Of a stretch of 64,000 nucleotides of DNA, positions 54,745 to 63,410 are shown in pieces; position 1 is the first letter of the stretch; each line of letters starts with the position of its first letter. A program made the translations under genes and the position numbers. The DNA is taken from positions 186,001-250,000 of the forward strand of contig NZ_FQTW01000001.1 in assembly GCF_900129035.1 (NCBI RefSeq), given 5' to 3'. Source of the DNA: Psychroflexus salarius (GTDB lineage: Bacteria; Bacteroidota; Bacteroidia; Flavobacteriales; Flavobacteriaceae). The notes under the pieces were generated by a model that saw only the letters and a list, made by a program, of their open reading frames with translations, had not been told where the DNA came from and searched no databases.

Positions 54745-55464
54745 ATGAACGAACCACAGCAACTTGGGCAACTCTACTTAATTCCTAACCGTCTTGGTGA
54801 ACAACCACCATTAGAAGTTATGCCACTTTCTGTAAAAAAAATTATAGAAAAGGTAGACCACTATATCGTTGAAAACGAAAAAGTGGCGCGCCAATTCATC
54901 AAGAAAATGGTTTCAAGTAAATCTCAAGATAAACTTGTTATTAATACTCTAAATAAATATACTTCTGAACTTGAAATTCCTTCTTATTTAAATGCATGTC
55001 AAGAAGGTTATGATATCGGTTTGATATCTGACGCTGGCTGCCCAGGCGTTGCAGATCCTGGCGCTGAAATTGTAGAATTAGCACATCAAAAAGGGATAAA
55101 AGTTGTACCTCTCGTAGGACCTTCATCTATATTATTAAGCCTTATGGCTAGTGGGCTGAGCGGTCAAAGTTTTACCTTTCACGGCTATTTGCCTATCGAT
55201 AAAAACGAAAAGAAGCGCATTTTAAAAAAATTAGAGGCTAAAAGTAGGCAAGACAATCAAACACAATTGTTTATTGAAACACCTTATCGAAATAATCAAC
55301 TCATCGAGGATATTTTAAAAACTTTACATCCTCAGACACGTTTATGTATTGCTGTAAATCTTACAACTAATGATGAGTATATTAAAACCAAAAGCATTGA
55401 AGAATGGAAGACTGAACATCTTGATTTCCACAAACAACCAGCTATTTTTTTGTTTCAGGCTTAA
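54745..55464 (+). CDS. RsmI-like SAM-dependent methyltransferase (tetrapyrrole methylase fold)
   Basis: 239 residues from the ATG at 54745 (a longer frame to a TTG at 54724 would overlap the phosphatase). The tetrapyrrole methylase fold is shown by GYDIGLISDAGCPGVADPGAEIV and VVPLVGPSSILLSLMASGLSGQSFTFHGYLP, the same motifs as in RsmI, which 2'-O-methylates C1402 of 16S rRNA. The C-terminal half is more divergent and shorter than classical RsmI, so it is a paralogue-type member and its substrate is uncertain. The last 23 bases overlap the opposing rhodanese gene. Confidence 0.82.
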   Translation: MNEPQQLGQLYLIPNRLGEQPPLEVMPLSVKKIIEKVDHYIVENEKVARQFIKKMVSSKSQDKLVINTLNKYTSELEIPSYLNACQEGYDIGLISDAGCPGVADPGAEIVELAHQKGIKVVPLVGPSSILLSLMASGLSGQSFTFHGYLPIDKNEKKRILKKLEAKSRQDNQTQLFIETPYRNNQLIEDILKTLHPQTRLCIAVNLTTNDEYIKTKSIEEWKTEHLDFHKQPAIFLFQA

Positions 55465-55855
55465 TTAATGAATCAATAGAAATACCTGAATGCTTCCATT
55501 TAGACAAACCACCTTTAAGATCGAATATTTTAACAAAACCCGAATCTTTTAAAATCTCTACACACTTTTTACTTAAGCCACCTGTTTTACAATAAACGGC
55601 CACAGGCTTAGATTTATCTAGTTTCATAATTTTCTCAGAAAACTCTGCATCATAAACTAAATTTTGTGCGCCTTCTAGGTGTAAATCTTGAAAAGCTTCA
55701 ACTGATCGAACATCGATTAATTGAACATCTTCAAGTTGGTCTAATCGCTGATATTCGTCAGGCGTAATAAGCTGTACATCAGTGCTTTTTTGACATGAGG
55801 ATACTAAGATAAACCCAATCAAAAATATAGTCGACGTGAAACGTATTTTTTTCAT
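55442..55855 (-). CDS. Rhodanese-domain lipoprotein
   Basis: 137 residues from the ATG at 55855, which gives a lipoprotein signal (LVSSC). The frame stays open to 55975, but that would run into the MarR gene's start and lacks a signal. The rhodanese fold (about 30-130) has QLIDVRSVEAF and the active-site loop VYCKTGGLSKK with the persulfide cysteine. Predicted to be a periplasm-facing sulfurtransferase. It is divergent from the MarR gene (87-base gap) and may be under the same control. Its end overlaps the RsmI-like gene by 23 bases. Confidence 0.88.
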   Translation of the reverse strand: MKKIRFTSTIFLIGFILVSSCQKSTDVQLITPDEYQRLDQLEDVQLIDVRSVEAFQDLHLEGAQNLVYDAEFSEKIMKLDKSKPVAVYCKTGGLSKKCVEILKDSGFVKIFDLKGGLSKWKHSGISIDSLIKPETKK

Positions 55856-55912
55856 ACTACAATAATATAAATTTTTAACATAACTTTTAAATAGATGAAT
55901 TAGAAATCCACT

Positions 55913-55931
55913 TAAATTTGTACCAACAAAT
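55913..55931 (+). promoter_or_regulatory. MarR-type operator overlapping a promoter
   Basis: The perfect inverted repeat ATTTGT-ACCA-ACAAAT (55916-55931) overlaps the -7 element TAAATTTG (55913-55920), 12 bases before the start of the marR-like gene. A repressor bound here would block transcription, as is usual for MarR autoregulation. The site also lies between the divergent rhodanese and MarR genes. Confidence 0.6.
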
Positions 55932-55942
55932 ATTGTATTTAC

Positions 55943-56401
55943 ATGGATGTTGAAAATCATATCAAAAGTAATCAAACTTTAAAGCTTCATAAGAAGGCTT
56001 TAATAAATTTATTGATTACATCTCAATATGTAAATGACCGTATTAATGCCATCCTTAAGACCTTTGGTTTAACAACACCTCAATTTAATGTATTACGTAT
56101 TTTAAAAGGTCAAAAAGGTCAGCCTGCTAACCTATCTACAATTCAAGACCGCATGATTAGTAAAATGAGTAACACAACGAGAATTGTAGATAAGTTAATC
56201 GAAAAAGAATTAGTCTCTAGACAAATATGCAAAGACAATCGACGAAAAATTGAAATTTTTATTACTGATAACGGTCATCAACTTTTAGATCAAGTGAATC
56301 CGCACTTTGAAAAAGAAGAACGCTTAATGACATCGCAACTAAACGAAAATGAGCTAAAAGAATTTTATAATCACTTAAATAAAATCAGAATAAATGAATA
56401 A
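55943..56401 (+). CDS. MarR-family transcription regulator
   Basis: 152 residues. Winged helix-turn-helix with TTPQFNVLRILKG, recognition helix region LSTIQDRMISKMSNTTRIVDKLIEKELVSRQ and wing KDNRRKIEIFITDNG. MarR proteins are dimeric repressors released by phenolics, oxidants or thiol modification; a cysteine sits just before the wing (RQICKDNRR), where redox sensing would be possible. The gene overlaps the nitroreductase by 8 bases and its own promoter carries a matching palindrome, indicating control of the marR-nitroreductase unit and perhaps the divergent rhodanese. Confidence 0.92.
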   Translation: MDVENHIKSNQTLKLHKKALINLLITSQYVNDRINAILKTFGLTTPQFNVLRILKGQKGQPANLSTIQDRMISKMSNTTRIVDKLIEKELVSRQICKDNRRKIEIFITDNGHQLLDQVNPHFEKEERLMTSQLNENELKEFYNHLNKIRINE

Positions 56402-57026
56402 ATTGATAGAAGATTTAAATTGGCGTTACGCCACCAAATCTTTTGATTCTAGTAAATCAATTGATGATGAAACATTAAATACTTTAAAAGAAGCTGTTAG
56501 GTTGACTGCCTCTTCTTATGGTCTTCAACCTTATGAAGTTTTCATTATACAGGATAAAGATTTACGTCAAAAACTAAAATCAGCTTCATTTAATCAATCA
56601 CAGATTACCGATTCAGATTATCTTGTCGTTTTTGCGGTTAATACGGTAATTGATGAAGCTTATCTTGATCGATACATCAAAAATATTGCAGAAACCCGCG
56701 AAATAGATGTTGAAGATTTGAGTGGTATGCGTAATGCTATTGCTGGTACAGTGCTTCAATTTCCTCAAGACCAAAAATTAAATTGGGCAAAACAACAAGC
56801 CTATATTGGTTTGGGTAACTTATTAGCTAGTGCTGCAAGATTACGTGTAGACGCTTGCCCAATGGAAGGTTTTGATAATAAACAATATGATGAGATTTTA
56901 AACTTAGAAGCTAAAAATTTAACTTCAGCAGTAATCGCAACTATTGGTTATCGTTCTGAAGACGATTCGCTACAAAATGCTAAAAAAGTGCGAAAATCAA
57001 ACGAAGAATTTTTTAATCACTTATAA
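56394..57026 (+). CDS. NAD(P)H-dependent nitroreductase, FMN-binding
   Basis: 210 residues. Nitroreductase fold with the N-terminal LNWRYATKSFDSSKSI (FMN-phosphate-binding Arg/Lys), SSYGLQPYEVFII, and the later QAYIGLGNLLASAARLRVDACPMEGFD typical of the NfsB group. It reduces quinones, nitro-compounds or flavins with NAD(P)H. It overlaps the marR-like gene and is presumably repressed by it; this fits a response to electrophiles or quinones. Confidence 0.93.
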   Translation: MNKLIEDLNWRYATKSFDSSKSIDDETLNTLKEAVRLTASSYGLQPYEVFIIQDKDLRQKLKSASFNQSQITDSDYLVVFAVNTVIDEAYLDRYIKNIAETREIDVEDLSGMRNAIAGTVLQFPQDQKLNWAKQQAYIGLGNLLASAARLRVDACPMEGFDNKQYDEILNLEAKNLTSAVIATIGYRSEDDSLQNAKKVRKSNEEFFNHL

Positions 57027-57048
57027 TTGTAAACAAAAACAAATAACT

Positions 57049-57621
57049 ATGAAAACAATGTTTAAAGGCTTATCAGCCATCGTAATGCTAATCGCTTTAG
57101 TAAGTTTTACTAATGCAATTGAAAAGAAAAAAATTAATGTCGAAGACAGTAAAATTGAATGGGTCGGAGAAAAATTAACTGGTTCTCACATGGGAACTAT
57201 TAACTTGAAAGAAGGTCACTTTGTTATGGAAGGTGGTGAGTTGACTGGAGGCGAATTTATCGCTGACATGAATACTATTAATGTAACTGACTTATCAGGT
57301 GATGGCAAGAAAAAATTAGAAGGACATTTAAACTCAGATGATTTTTTTGGTGTAAACCAATATCCTACTGCTAAATTTGTAATTAACAATGTAGCTAAAA
57401 AAGGTAAAGGCTCTTACGGAATTTCAGGTACCATGACCATTAAAGGAACTTCAAATCCTATTGCTTTCGATTTAAAAATGGATGGTGAGCAAGCCTACAC
57501 TGAAATTGTTATTGACCGTACAAAATATGACATTAAATATGGTTCAGGTAGCTTTTTCGACAATCTAGGTGACAAAACGATCTATGATGAGTTTACCTTA
57601 AAAATTAATTTAAAATATTAA
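57049..57621 (+). CDS. YceI family protein
   Basis: 190 residues from the ATG at 57049, chosen because it gives a signal peptide (MKTMFKGLSAIVMLIALVSFTNA); the frame continues upstream into the nitroreductase gene without a better start. The lipocalin-like YceI fold is indicated by SKIEWVGEKLTGSHMGTINLKEGHF, LEGHLNSDDFFGVNQYPTAKF and ISGTMTIKGTSNPIAFDL. Members bind isoprenoids and are found in the periplasm. It lies 22 bases after the nitroreductase gene and is probably part of the same MarR-controlled unit. Confidence 0.92.
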   Translation: MKTMFKGLSAIVMLIALVSFTNAIEKKKINVEDSKIEWVGEKLTGSHMGTINLKEGHFVMEGGELTGGEFIADMNTINVTDLSGDGKKKLEGHLNSDDFFGVNQYPTAKFVINNVAKKGKGSYGISGTMTIKGTSNPIAFDLKMDGEQAYTEIVIDRTKYDIKYGSGSFFDNLGDKTIYDEFTLKINLKY

Positions 57622-57630
57622 TTTGTTTAA

Positions 57631-57661
57631 TTGCTTAGTTTAAACAACAGTTATATATTTG
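57631..57661 (+). promoter_or_regulatory. trp operon promoter
   Basis: TTG (57631-57633), 20 bases, TATATTTG (57654-57661): a full match to the Bacteroidota consensus. Transcription would begin near 57667, essentially at the leader peptide's start codon. Confidence 0.75.
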
Positions 57662-57668
57662 CTGAACA

Positions 57669-57725
57669 ATGAAAAATATTATACTAAATAATTGGTGGTG
57701 GTTAAATTTACGTCAAGCGTCGTGA
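57669..57725 (+). CDS. trpL: trp operon leader peptide with three consecutive Trp codons
   Basis: 18 residues: MKNIILNNWWWLNLRQAS. Three TGG codons in a row (57693-57701) sit about 60-70 bases before a terminator hairpin and upstream of trpE, the hallmark of transcription attenuation. With scarce Trp-tRNA the ribosome would stall on the Trp codons and leave CAAGC (57714-57718) free to pair with the GCTTG of the terminator's left arm; with ample Trp it would run to the stop codon, cover that segment and allow termination. GTGGTT (57698-57703) can also pair with AACCAC (57725-57730). The ATG lies only about 7 bases after the -7 element, so the message is nearly leaderless. Confidence 0.88.
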   Translation: MKNIILNNWWWLNLRQAS

Positions 57726-57761
57726 ACCACATTCCCATTGTTTAAACTATATAACTAAAAC

Positions 57762-57793
57762 AAAAAGGCTTGTCTCACGACAAGCCTTTTTTT
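57762..57793 (+). terminator. trp attenuator terminator
   Basis: AAAAAGGCTTGTC and GACAAGCCTTTTT form a perfect 13-base-pair stem with the loop TCAC, followed by further T. It lies 20 bases before trpE and 37 bases after the trpL stop. Confidence 0.9.
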
Positions 57794-57812
57794 ATGCCAA
57801 AAAACAAGCTAA

Positions 57813-59201
57813 ATGAAACTAAACACAAGTTACAAAACCATTCTTTCAGACACCATTACACCTGTAAGTGTTTACTTAAAATTACGTGATCAATTTCCAA
57901 ATGCTTTGTTGCTTGAAAGCAGTGACTATCATGCCAACGATAATTCATTTTCATACATCTGTTGTAATCCTATAGCTAGTTTTAAAGTCGAAAATGAAAT
58001 AATCACAACTGAAGTAAATCAACAAACCTCAACATCTGCAATTTCAAAAAAAGAAGATGTAATAACAAAGCTTCAACAATTTACTGATCAGTTTTCAGTT
58101 GAAGACCAAGATTTTAACTTCATCACTAATGGCTTATTTGGTTATACAGCTTACGATGCGGTACGCTATTTTGAAGATGTGGACATCAAGAAAAGAGAAG
58201 ATAATTTTAGCATTCCTGATGTTTACTATGCTGTTTATCAAACCGTCATTGCCATCAATCACTTCAATAACACCGCTTATATTTTTAATCATTCGGCTGA
58301 TGGAACCAATTATATAAGTGAAATTGAACAAATCATTTCAGCCCAAACGCATGCAACTTTCAATTTCAATTGTGTTGGTAAGCCTAAAAGTAATCTAACG
58401 GATGATGACTATAAAAAAATGGTCAACCAAGCAAAAGCGCACTGCCAACGTGGTGATGTGTTTCAGTTGGTACTATCACGCCGATTTCAACAAGAATTTA
58501 ATGGAGACGAATTTAATGTCTATCGTGCGTTACGAAGTGTAAATCCAAGTCCTTATTTATTTTATTTCGACTATGGCGATTTTAAAATTTTTGGTAGTTC
58601 ACCAGAAGCTCAATTAGTTGTGCAAAATAATAAAGCTGAAATTCACCCAATCGCAGGAACATTTAAACGAACTGGAAACGATCAAAATGATGCCGATTCA
58701 GCTCTAAAATTAAGTAAAGATCCTAAAGAAAATGCTGAACATGTGATGTTAGTTGACTTGGCAAGAAATGACTTAAGTAGAAATGGAAGTAATGTTAAGG
58801 TAGAAACCTATAAAGAAATTCAATATTTTTCACATGTTATACATTTAGTGAGCAAAGTTACAGCACAGCTCAAAGCCAATAGTTCAAGCTTACAAGTTAC
58901 TGCCGATACATTTCCCGCAGGAACTCTGTCTGGTGCTCCTAAGCCTAAAGCGCTTGAACTCATTGAAGCCTACGAAAATCTAAACCGAAATGCCTATGGC
59001 GGTGCTATTGGTGTTATCGATTTCAAAGGAAATTACAATCATGCCATAATCATTCGGTCGTTTTTGAGCAGAAACCACGAGCTATTTTATCAAGCTGGCG
59101 CTGGTATTGTAGCCGATTCAACTCCAGAAAACGAATTGCAAGAAGTTTACAATAAACTCGGCGCGTTAAACAAAGCCTTAAAATTAGCTGAAACCCTATA
59201 A
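57813..59201 (+). CDS. trpE: Anthranilate synthase component I
   Basis: 462 residues. Makes anthranilate from chorismate and ammonia supplied by TrpG. The chorismate-binding domain shows LVLSRRFQQEF, IFGSSPEAQLVV, HPIAGTFKRTG, HVMLVDLARNDL, FPAGTLSGAPKPKALELI and QAGAGIVADSTPENE. The N-terminal LLES motif (residues 33-36) is the tryptophan feedback site, so the enzyme is probably inhibited by Trp in addition to attenuation control. First structural gene of the operon; trpG follows 3 bases later. Confidence 0.97.
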   Translation: MKLNTSYKTILSDTITPVSVYLKLRDQFPNALLLESSDYHANDNSFSYICCNPIASFKVENEIITTEVNQQTSTSAISKKEDVITKLQQFTDQFSVEDQDFNFITNGLFGYTAYDAVRYFEDVDIKKREDNFSIPDVYYAVYQTVIAINHFNNTAYIFNHSADGTNYISEIEQIISAQTHATFNFNCVGKPKSNLTDDDYKKMVNQAKAHCQRGDVFQLVLSRRFQQEFNGDEFNVYRALRSVNPSPYLFYFDYGDFKIFGSSPEAQLVVQNNKAEIHPIAGTFKRTGNDQNDADSALKLSKDPKENAEHVMLVDLARNDLSRNGSNVKVETYKEIQYFSHVIHLVSKVTAQLKANSSSLQVTADTFPAGTLSGAPKPKALELIEAYENLNRNAYGGAIGVIDFKGNYNHAIIIRSFLSRNHELFYQAGAGIVADSTPENELQEVYNKLGALNKALKLAETL

Positions 59202-59204
59202 ACT

Positions 59205-59777
59205 ATGAAAAAAAAACGCATTTTAGTCATCGATAATTACGACTCTTTCGTTTATAACCTAGTGCATTATTTAGAAGAATATGATGTAAAAGTTGATACT
59301 TTTAGAAACGACCAAATTGAATTAACCCAAATAGATTCTTACGATAAAATCTTGTTATCACCTGGGCCAGGAATTCCAGATGAAGCTGGAAAACTAAAAG
59401 AAATTATTAAAACCTATGCTGAAACTAAACCAATGCTTGGTGTTTGTTTGGGTTTGCAAGCCATAGTTGAAGTTTTTGGTGGTAAACTTCAAAATCTCGA
59501 ACAAGTTTTTCATGGTATTGCAACACCTGCAAAATTAGTAGCTGAAGACAAACGATTATTTGAAGGTATCTCACAAGAGTTTGAAATTGGGCGCTATCAT
59601 TCATGGGTTTCAATTCCTCAGGTTCCTGAATGTTTAGAGGTAACAGCGGTAGATCATCAAAATCATATCATGGCTATTAAACACAAAACCTTACCAATTA
59701 GTGCAGTGCAGTTTCATCCAGAATCAGTTTTAACACCAAAAGGCAAGCAAATGATTAAAAACTGGGTTAATTCTTAA
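59205..59777 (+). CDS. trpG: Anthranilate synthase component II (glutamine amidotransferase)
   Basis: 190 residues, class I glutamine amidotransferase. The nucleophile is the Cys in GVCLGLQAI, and the His-Glu pair is in VQFHPESVLTPKG; the oxyanion segment is SPGPGIPDEAG. It hydrolyses glutamine and passes ammonia to TrpE. As in many bacteria it may also serve aminodeoxychorismate synthase, since no separate pabA is visible here. Located between trpE and trpD. Confidence 0.96.
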   Translation: MKKKRILVIDNYDSFVYNLVHYLEEYDVKVDTFRNDQIELTQIDSYDKILLSPGPGIPDEAGKLKEIIKTYAETKPMLGVCLGLQAIVEVFGGKLQNLEQVFHGIATPAKLVAEDKRLFEGISQEFEIGRYHSWVSIPQVPECLEVTAVDHQNHIMAIKHKTLPISAVQFHPESVLTPKGKQMIKNWVNS

Positions 59778-59787
59778 ACAAATATTT

Positions 59788-60780
59788 ATGAAATCAATCT
59801 TAAATCGACTTATAAGGCACGAAACTATTACAAAGCAGGAAGCAAAAGCAGCCTTGATGCAAATTTCAAATCATGAGGTAAATGAAGCTCAAATCGCTGC
59901 TTTTCTGACTGTTTTTATGATGCGTAATATCACTATCGATGAGCTTGACGGCTTTCGAGAAGCTTTAATAGAGTTATGTATTCCTGTCAATTTAAAATCT
60001 TATAATCCAATCGATTTGTGTGGCACTGGCGGCGATGGTAAAAACACTTTTAATATTTCTACAAGTGCTTCATTTTTAACAGCTGCTTGTGGCGTCAATG
60101 TAGCTAAACACGGTAATTACGGTGTATCTTCAGTAAGTGGCAGCTCAAATGTTTTAGAAGCTGTTGGTATAAAATTCACTAATAATGCTGAACATCTTGA
60201 GCGTCAAATTAATAAAACAGGCATTTGTATTCTTCATGCACCATTATTTCATCCTGCTATGAAAGCCGTTGCGCCTATTCGTAAGTCATTAGCGGTCAAA
60301 ACCTTTTTTAATATGCTTGGCCCTATGGTAAATCCCGTGCAACCTCAACATCAATTAGTTGGTGTTTTCAATCTTGAACTAATGCGGCTTTACGCTTATT
60401 TATATCAAAAAACCGATAAAAAGTATAGTATTTTACATGACTTAAATGGCTATGATGAAGTTTCGCTCACTGGCAAAACAAGACATATCAGCCGTAATGA
60501 AGACCATAATTTAACACCAGACGATTTTAATTGCTCGACCATTAAGGCCGATGAAATATATGGCGGTAAAAGTATTTCAGAATCAGCTGAAATCTTTACA
60601 TCAATTTTAAGAGGAAAAGGCACCAAAGCACAACATCAAGTCGTCGCGGCAAATGCAGCGCTAGCCATTAGCTTGGTTAAAAACATAAGTCGTGAACAAG
60701 CGTTTGAACTCGCCTATGAAAACTTGCTCCAGGGCAAAGCTTATGAAGTTTTATTACAACTAAAATCACTTTCTAACTAA
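59788..60780 (+). CDS. trpD: Anthranilate phosphoribosyltransferase
   Basis: 330 residues. Transfers phosphoribose from PRPP to anthranilate. Motifs: DLCGTGGDGKNTFNISTSASF (PRPP/Mg site), KHGNYGVSSVSGSSNVLEAVG and FHPAMKAVAPIRKSLAVKTFFNMLGPMVNP. Full length and not fused to trpG. Its stop codon shares one base with the trpC start (TAATG). Confidence 0.97.
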   Translation: MKSILNRLIRHETITKQEAKAALMQISNHEVNEAQIAAFLTVFMMRNITIDELDGFREALIELCIPVNLKSYNPIDLCGTGGDGKNTFNISTSASFLTAACGVNVAKHGNYGVSSVSGSSNVLEAVGIKFTNNAEHLERQINKTGICILHAPLFHPAMKAVAPIRKSLAVKTFFNMLGPMVNPVQPQHQLVGVFNLELMRLYAYLYQKTDKKYSILHDLNGYDEVSLTGKTRHISRNEDHNLTPDDFNCSTIKADEIYGGKSISESAEIFTSILRGKGTKAQHQVVAANAALAISLVKNISREQAFELAYENLLQGKAYEVLLQLKSLSN

Positions 60781-61574
60781 TGGATATTTTAACTAAAATA
60801 GTACATCATAAACGTGCAGAAATCGAAGCTAAAGCACAACTAATTAGCTTATCTGATTTAAAAAAACTCAAGCTTTACAAACGTGATCCTGTCAGTTTGA
60901 GTCAACTGCTCAAGACAAATGAGTATCTGCCAATTATAGCTGAATTTAAACGTCGATCACCTAGCAAGTCGCTTATCAACCAGTCGATGAGTGTTAATGA
61001 CGTGGCAAATGCCTATCAAAACTCAAAATTTGCAGGCATGTCAGTTTTAACTGATCAGCATTTTTTCGGTGGTAGTTTAGAGGATTTACTTCAAGCAAGA
61101 ACAGCATTTAATCAGGCCATTTTACGAAAAGATTTTACTGTTACTAGCTATCAAATTCATGAAGCAAAAGCCTTTGGGGCTGATGTAATTCTACTGATCG
61201 CTGCTGTTTTAGATCTAAAGCATTTAAAAGAATTTACTCAAATTGCCCAAGATTTAGGGCTTGAGGTATTAGTTGAAGTCCACTCACAAGATGATTTAGA
61301 TAAAGCCTTACAAGTTAACGCAGAACTTATTGGGATTAATAATCGAAATTTAAAAACATTTGAAGTTGACCTTGAACACAGCTTAAAGCTTGCTGCACAA
61401 TTACCAAAACATCAAATTAGAATTTCTGAAAGCGGAATCTCAAAACCTGAAACCATTAATAGTTTGAAAACTAAAGGCTTTAACGGATTTTTAATTGGAG
61501 AGCAATTTATGAAAGCTCAACCTCAGGATTTCGAACCTCAACTCAATCAATTCATTAAAGAAATTAAATTATGA
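60780..61574 (+). CDS. trpC: Indole-3-glycerol phosphate synthase
   Basis: 264 residues, a TIM barrel that closes the indole ring. Motifs: IIAEFKRRSPSKSLIN (catalytic Lys), LTDQHFFGGSLEDL, ILRKDFTVTSYQIHEAKAFGADVILLIAA, GINNRNLKTFEVDL and ISESGISKPETI. It is separate from TrpF, unlike the E. coli fusion. Overlaps the neighbouring genes by 1 base upstream and 4 bases (ATGA) downstream, implying translational coupling. Confidence 0.97.
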   Translation: MDILTKIVHHKRAEIEAKAQLISLSDLKKLKLYKRDPVSLSQLLKTNEYLPIIAEFKRRSPSKSLINQSMSVNDVANAYQNSKFAGMSVLTDQHFFGGSLEDLLQARTAFNQAILRKDFTVTSYQIHEAKAFGADVILLIAAVLDLKHLKEFTQIAQDLGLEVLVEVHSQDDLDKALQVNAELIGINNRNLKTFEVDLEHSLKLAAQLPKHQIRISESGISKPETINSLKTKGFNGFLIGEQFMKAQPQDFEPQLNQFIKEIKL

Positions 61575-62230
61575 ACACGCATTTAATCACAAAAGTTTGT
61601 GGGCTCAACCAAGCTGAAAACATGCTTGATGTTGACAAACTCGGTGTTAATTATATCGGACTCATATTCTATCCGAAATCACCTCGGTTTGTAACACCAA
61701 AAAGCTTAACACCAACAAAGGCAAAAAAAGTTGGTGTGTTTGTAAACACAGACATTAATGAAATTTTAAATCAAATCAAATCTTATAATTTAAGTGCTGT
61801 ACAATTACATGGTCAAGAATCGGTTGAATTTATAAAAGAATTACGCGAAACTATTTTAAACGACCCTGAACTTAGTTTTATAGAAATATGGAAAGCCATT
61901 GCCATTAAAAATAAATCAGATTTTGAACAGTGCTCAGCCTACGAACATGATGTAGATAAATTTGTTTTTGATACTAAAGCAAAAGTTTTAGGCGGAAGCG
62001 GCCTCAAGTTCGATTGGGCTAACTTAGAGGCTTACAATTTATCAACTAATTTTCTGCTTTCGGGAGGAATTTCAGCTGAAGACGCCGTTAAAATTAGTCA
62101 AATTCAGCATTCTAAATTAATCGGTGTCGATTTAAATTCAAAATTTGAACTTCAACCTGGATTAAAAGACATCAAACGTTTATCAATATTCACCTCACAA
62201 CTCAAAACCTATGAAAACTCCATTGTATAA
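61571..62230 (+). CDS. trpF: Phosphoribosylanthranilate isomerase
   Basis: 219 residues, TIM barrel. Isomerises phosphoribosylanthranilate to CdRP. The general base is the Cys in ITKVCGLNQAEN and the acid the Asp in DKFVFDTKA; IGLIFYPKSPRFV and FLLSGGISAEDA are typical. It overlaps trpB by 20 bases, the longest overlap in the operon. Confidence 0.96.
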   Translation: MNTHLITKVCGLNQAENMLDVDKLGVNYIGLIFYPKSPRFVTPKSLTPTKAKKVGVFVNTDINEILNQIKSYNLSAVQLHGQESVEFIKELRETILNDPELSFIEIWKAIAIKNKSDFEQCSAYEHDVDKFVFDTKAKVLGGSGLKFDWANLEAYNLSTNFLLSGGISAEDAVKISQIQHSKLIGVDLNSKFELQPGLKDIKRLSIFTSQLKTYENSIV

Positions 62231-63410
62231 AGAACCCAATTCACTAGGATTTTACGGAAATTTTGGTGGCGCATTTATTCCTGAAATGTTATACCCAAAT
62301 GTTCAAGAATTAAATGAAGCTTATACCACAATTTTAGCTAGTAACGACTTTAAAAAAGACTTTAATAAGTTGTTGCGCGATTATGTTGGTAGACCAACAC
62401 CGCTTTATTTTGCAGAACGCTTAAGCGAACGCTACCAAACTAAAATCTATCTCAAACGAGAAGACTTATGCCACACAGGCGCTCACAAAATAAATAATAC
62501 CGTTGGGCAAATTTTAATGGCCAAGCGCTTAGGCAAAAAACGAATTATAGCCGAAACTGGAGCTGGGCAACATGGCGTAGCTACGGCCACTGTTTGTGCC
62601 TTAATGGGTATAGAATGTGTGGTTTATATGGGCGCTGTAGATATTAAACGACAAGCCCCAAATGTGTCTCGAATGAAAATGCTAGGCGCAACTGTTAAAC
62701 CTGCAACATCAGGAAGTCAAACACTAAAAGATGCTACAAACGAAGCGATAAGAGATTGGATTAATAATCCAACAGACACGCATTACATTATTGGCTCAGT
62801 AGTTGGGCCTCATCCCTATCCAGATTTAGTCGCCAAATTACAAGCAGTGATTTCTGAAGAAGTTGAACAACAATTATTTGAAAAAGAAGGGACAAAAGTT
62901 CCGGATCATGTCATAGCTTGTGTTGGCGGTGGTAGTAATGCCGCTGGTATTTATTATCAGTTTTTAAATAATCCTGAAGTAAACATTATTGCCGTTGAAG
63001 CTGAAGGAAAAGGCATTTTAACTGGTGAAAGCGCCGCCACAACTCGACTAGGAAGATCAGGAATCATACATGGCAGTAAAACATTGTTAATGCAAAATAA
63101 AGATGGGCAAATTACTGAACCTTACTCAATTTCAGCGGGCTTAGACTATCCAGGCATTGGTCCGATGCATGCTAACTTGTTTGAAAGCAAACGGGCTGAA
63201 TTTATAAGCGTTACCGATGAAGATGCCATGAAAGCTGGGCTAGAGTTAAGCCAAACTGAAGGCATTATTCCCGCGATTGAAACCGCACATGCTTTTGCTA
63301 TTTTTAAAGAACGCCAATTTAATCATGATGAAATTTTGGTATTTAACTGTTCTGGACGTGGCGATAAAGATTTACAAACCTATACTGACTACTTTAAACT
63401 TATTGACTAA
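62211..63410 (+). CDS. trpB: Tryptophan synthase beta chain
   Basis: 399 residues. Joins indole and serine using pyridoxal phosphate. The Schiff-base lysine is K93 in EDLCHTGAHKINNT, the phosphate cup GGGSNA in ACVGGGSNAAGI, and the catalytic Glu lies in IAETGAGQHGVATATV. It is the TrpB1 type that partners TrpA, whose gene starts at the last base of its stop codon. Full length. Confidence 0.98.
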   Translation: MKTPLYKEPNSLGFYGNFGGAFIPEMLYPNVQELNEAYTTILASNDFKKDFNKLLRDYVGRPTPLYFAERLSERYQTKIYLKREDLCHTGAHKINNTVGQILMAKRLGKKRIIAETGAGQHGVATATVCALMGIECVVYMGAVDIKRQAPNVSRMKMLGATVKPATSGSQTLKDATNEAIRDWINNPTDTHYIIGSVVGPHPYPDLVAKLQAVISEEVEQQLFEKEGTKVPDHVIACVGGGSNAAGIYYQFLNNPEVNIIAVEAEGKGILTGESAATTRLGRSGIIHGSKTLLMQNKDGQITEPYSISAGLDYPGIGPMHANLFESKRAEFISVTDEDAMKAGLELSQTEGIIPAIETAHAFAIFKERQFNHDEILVFNCSGRGDKDLQTYTDYFKLID

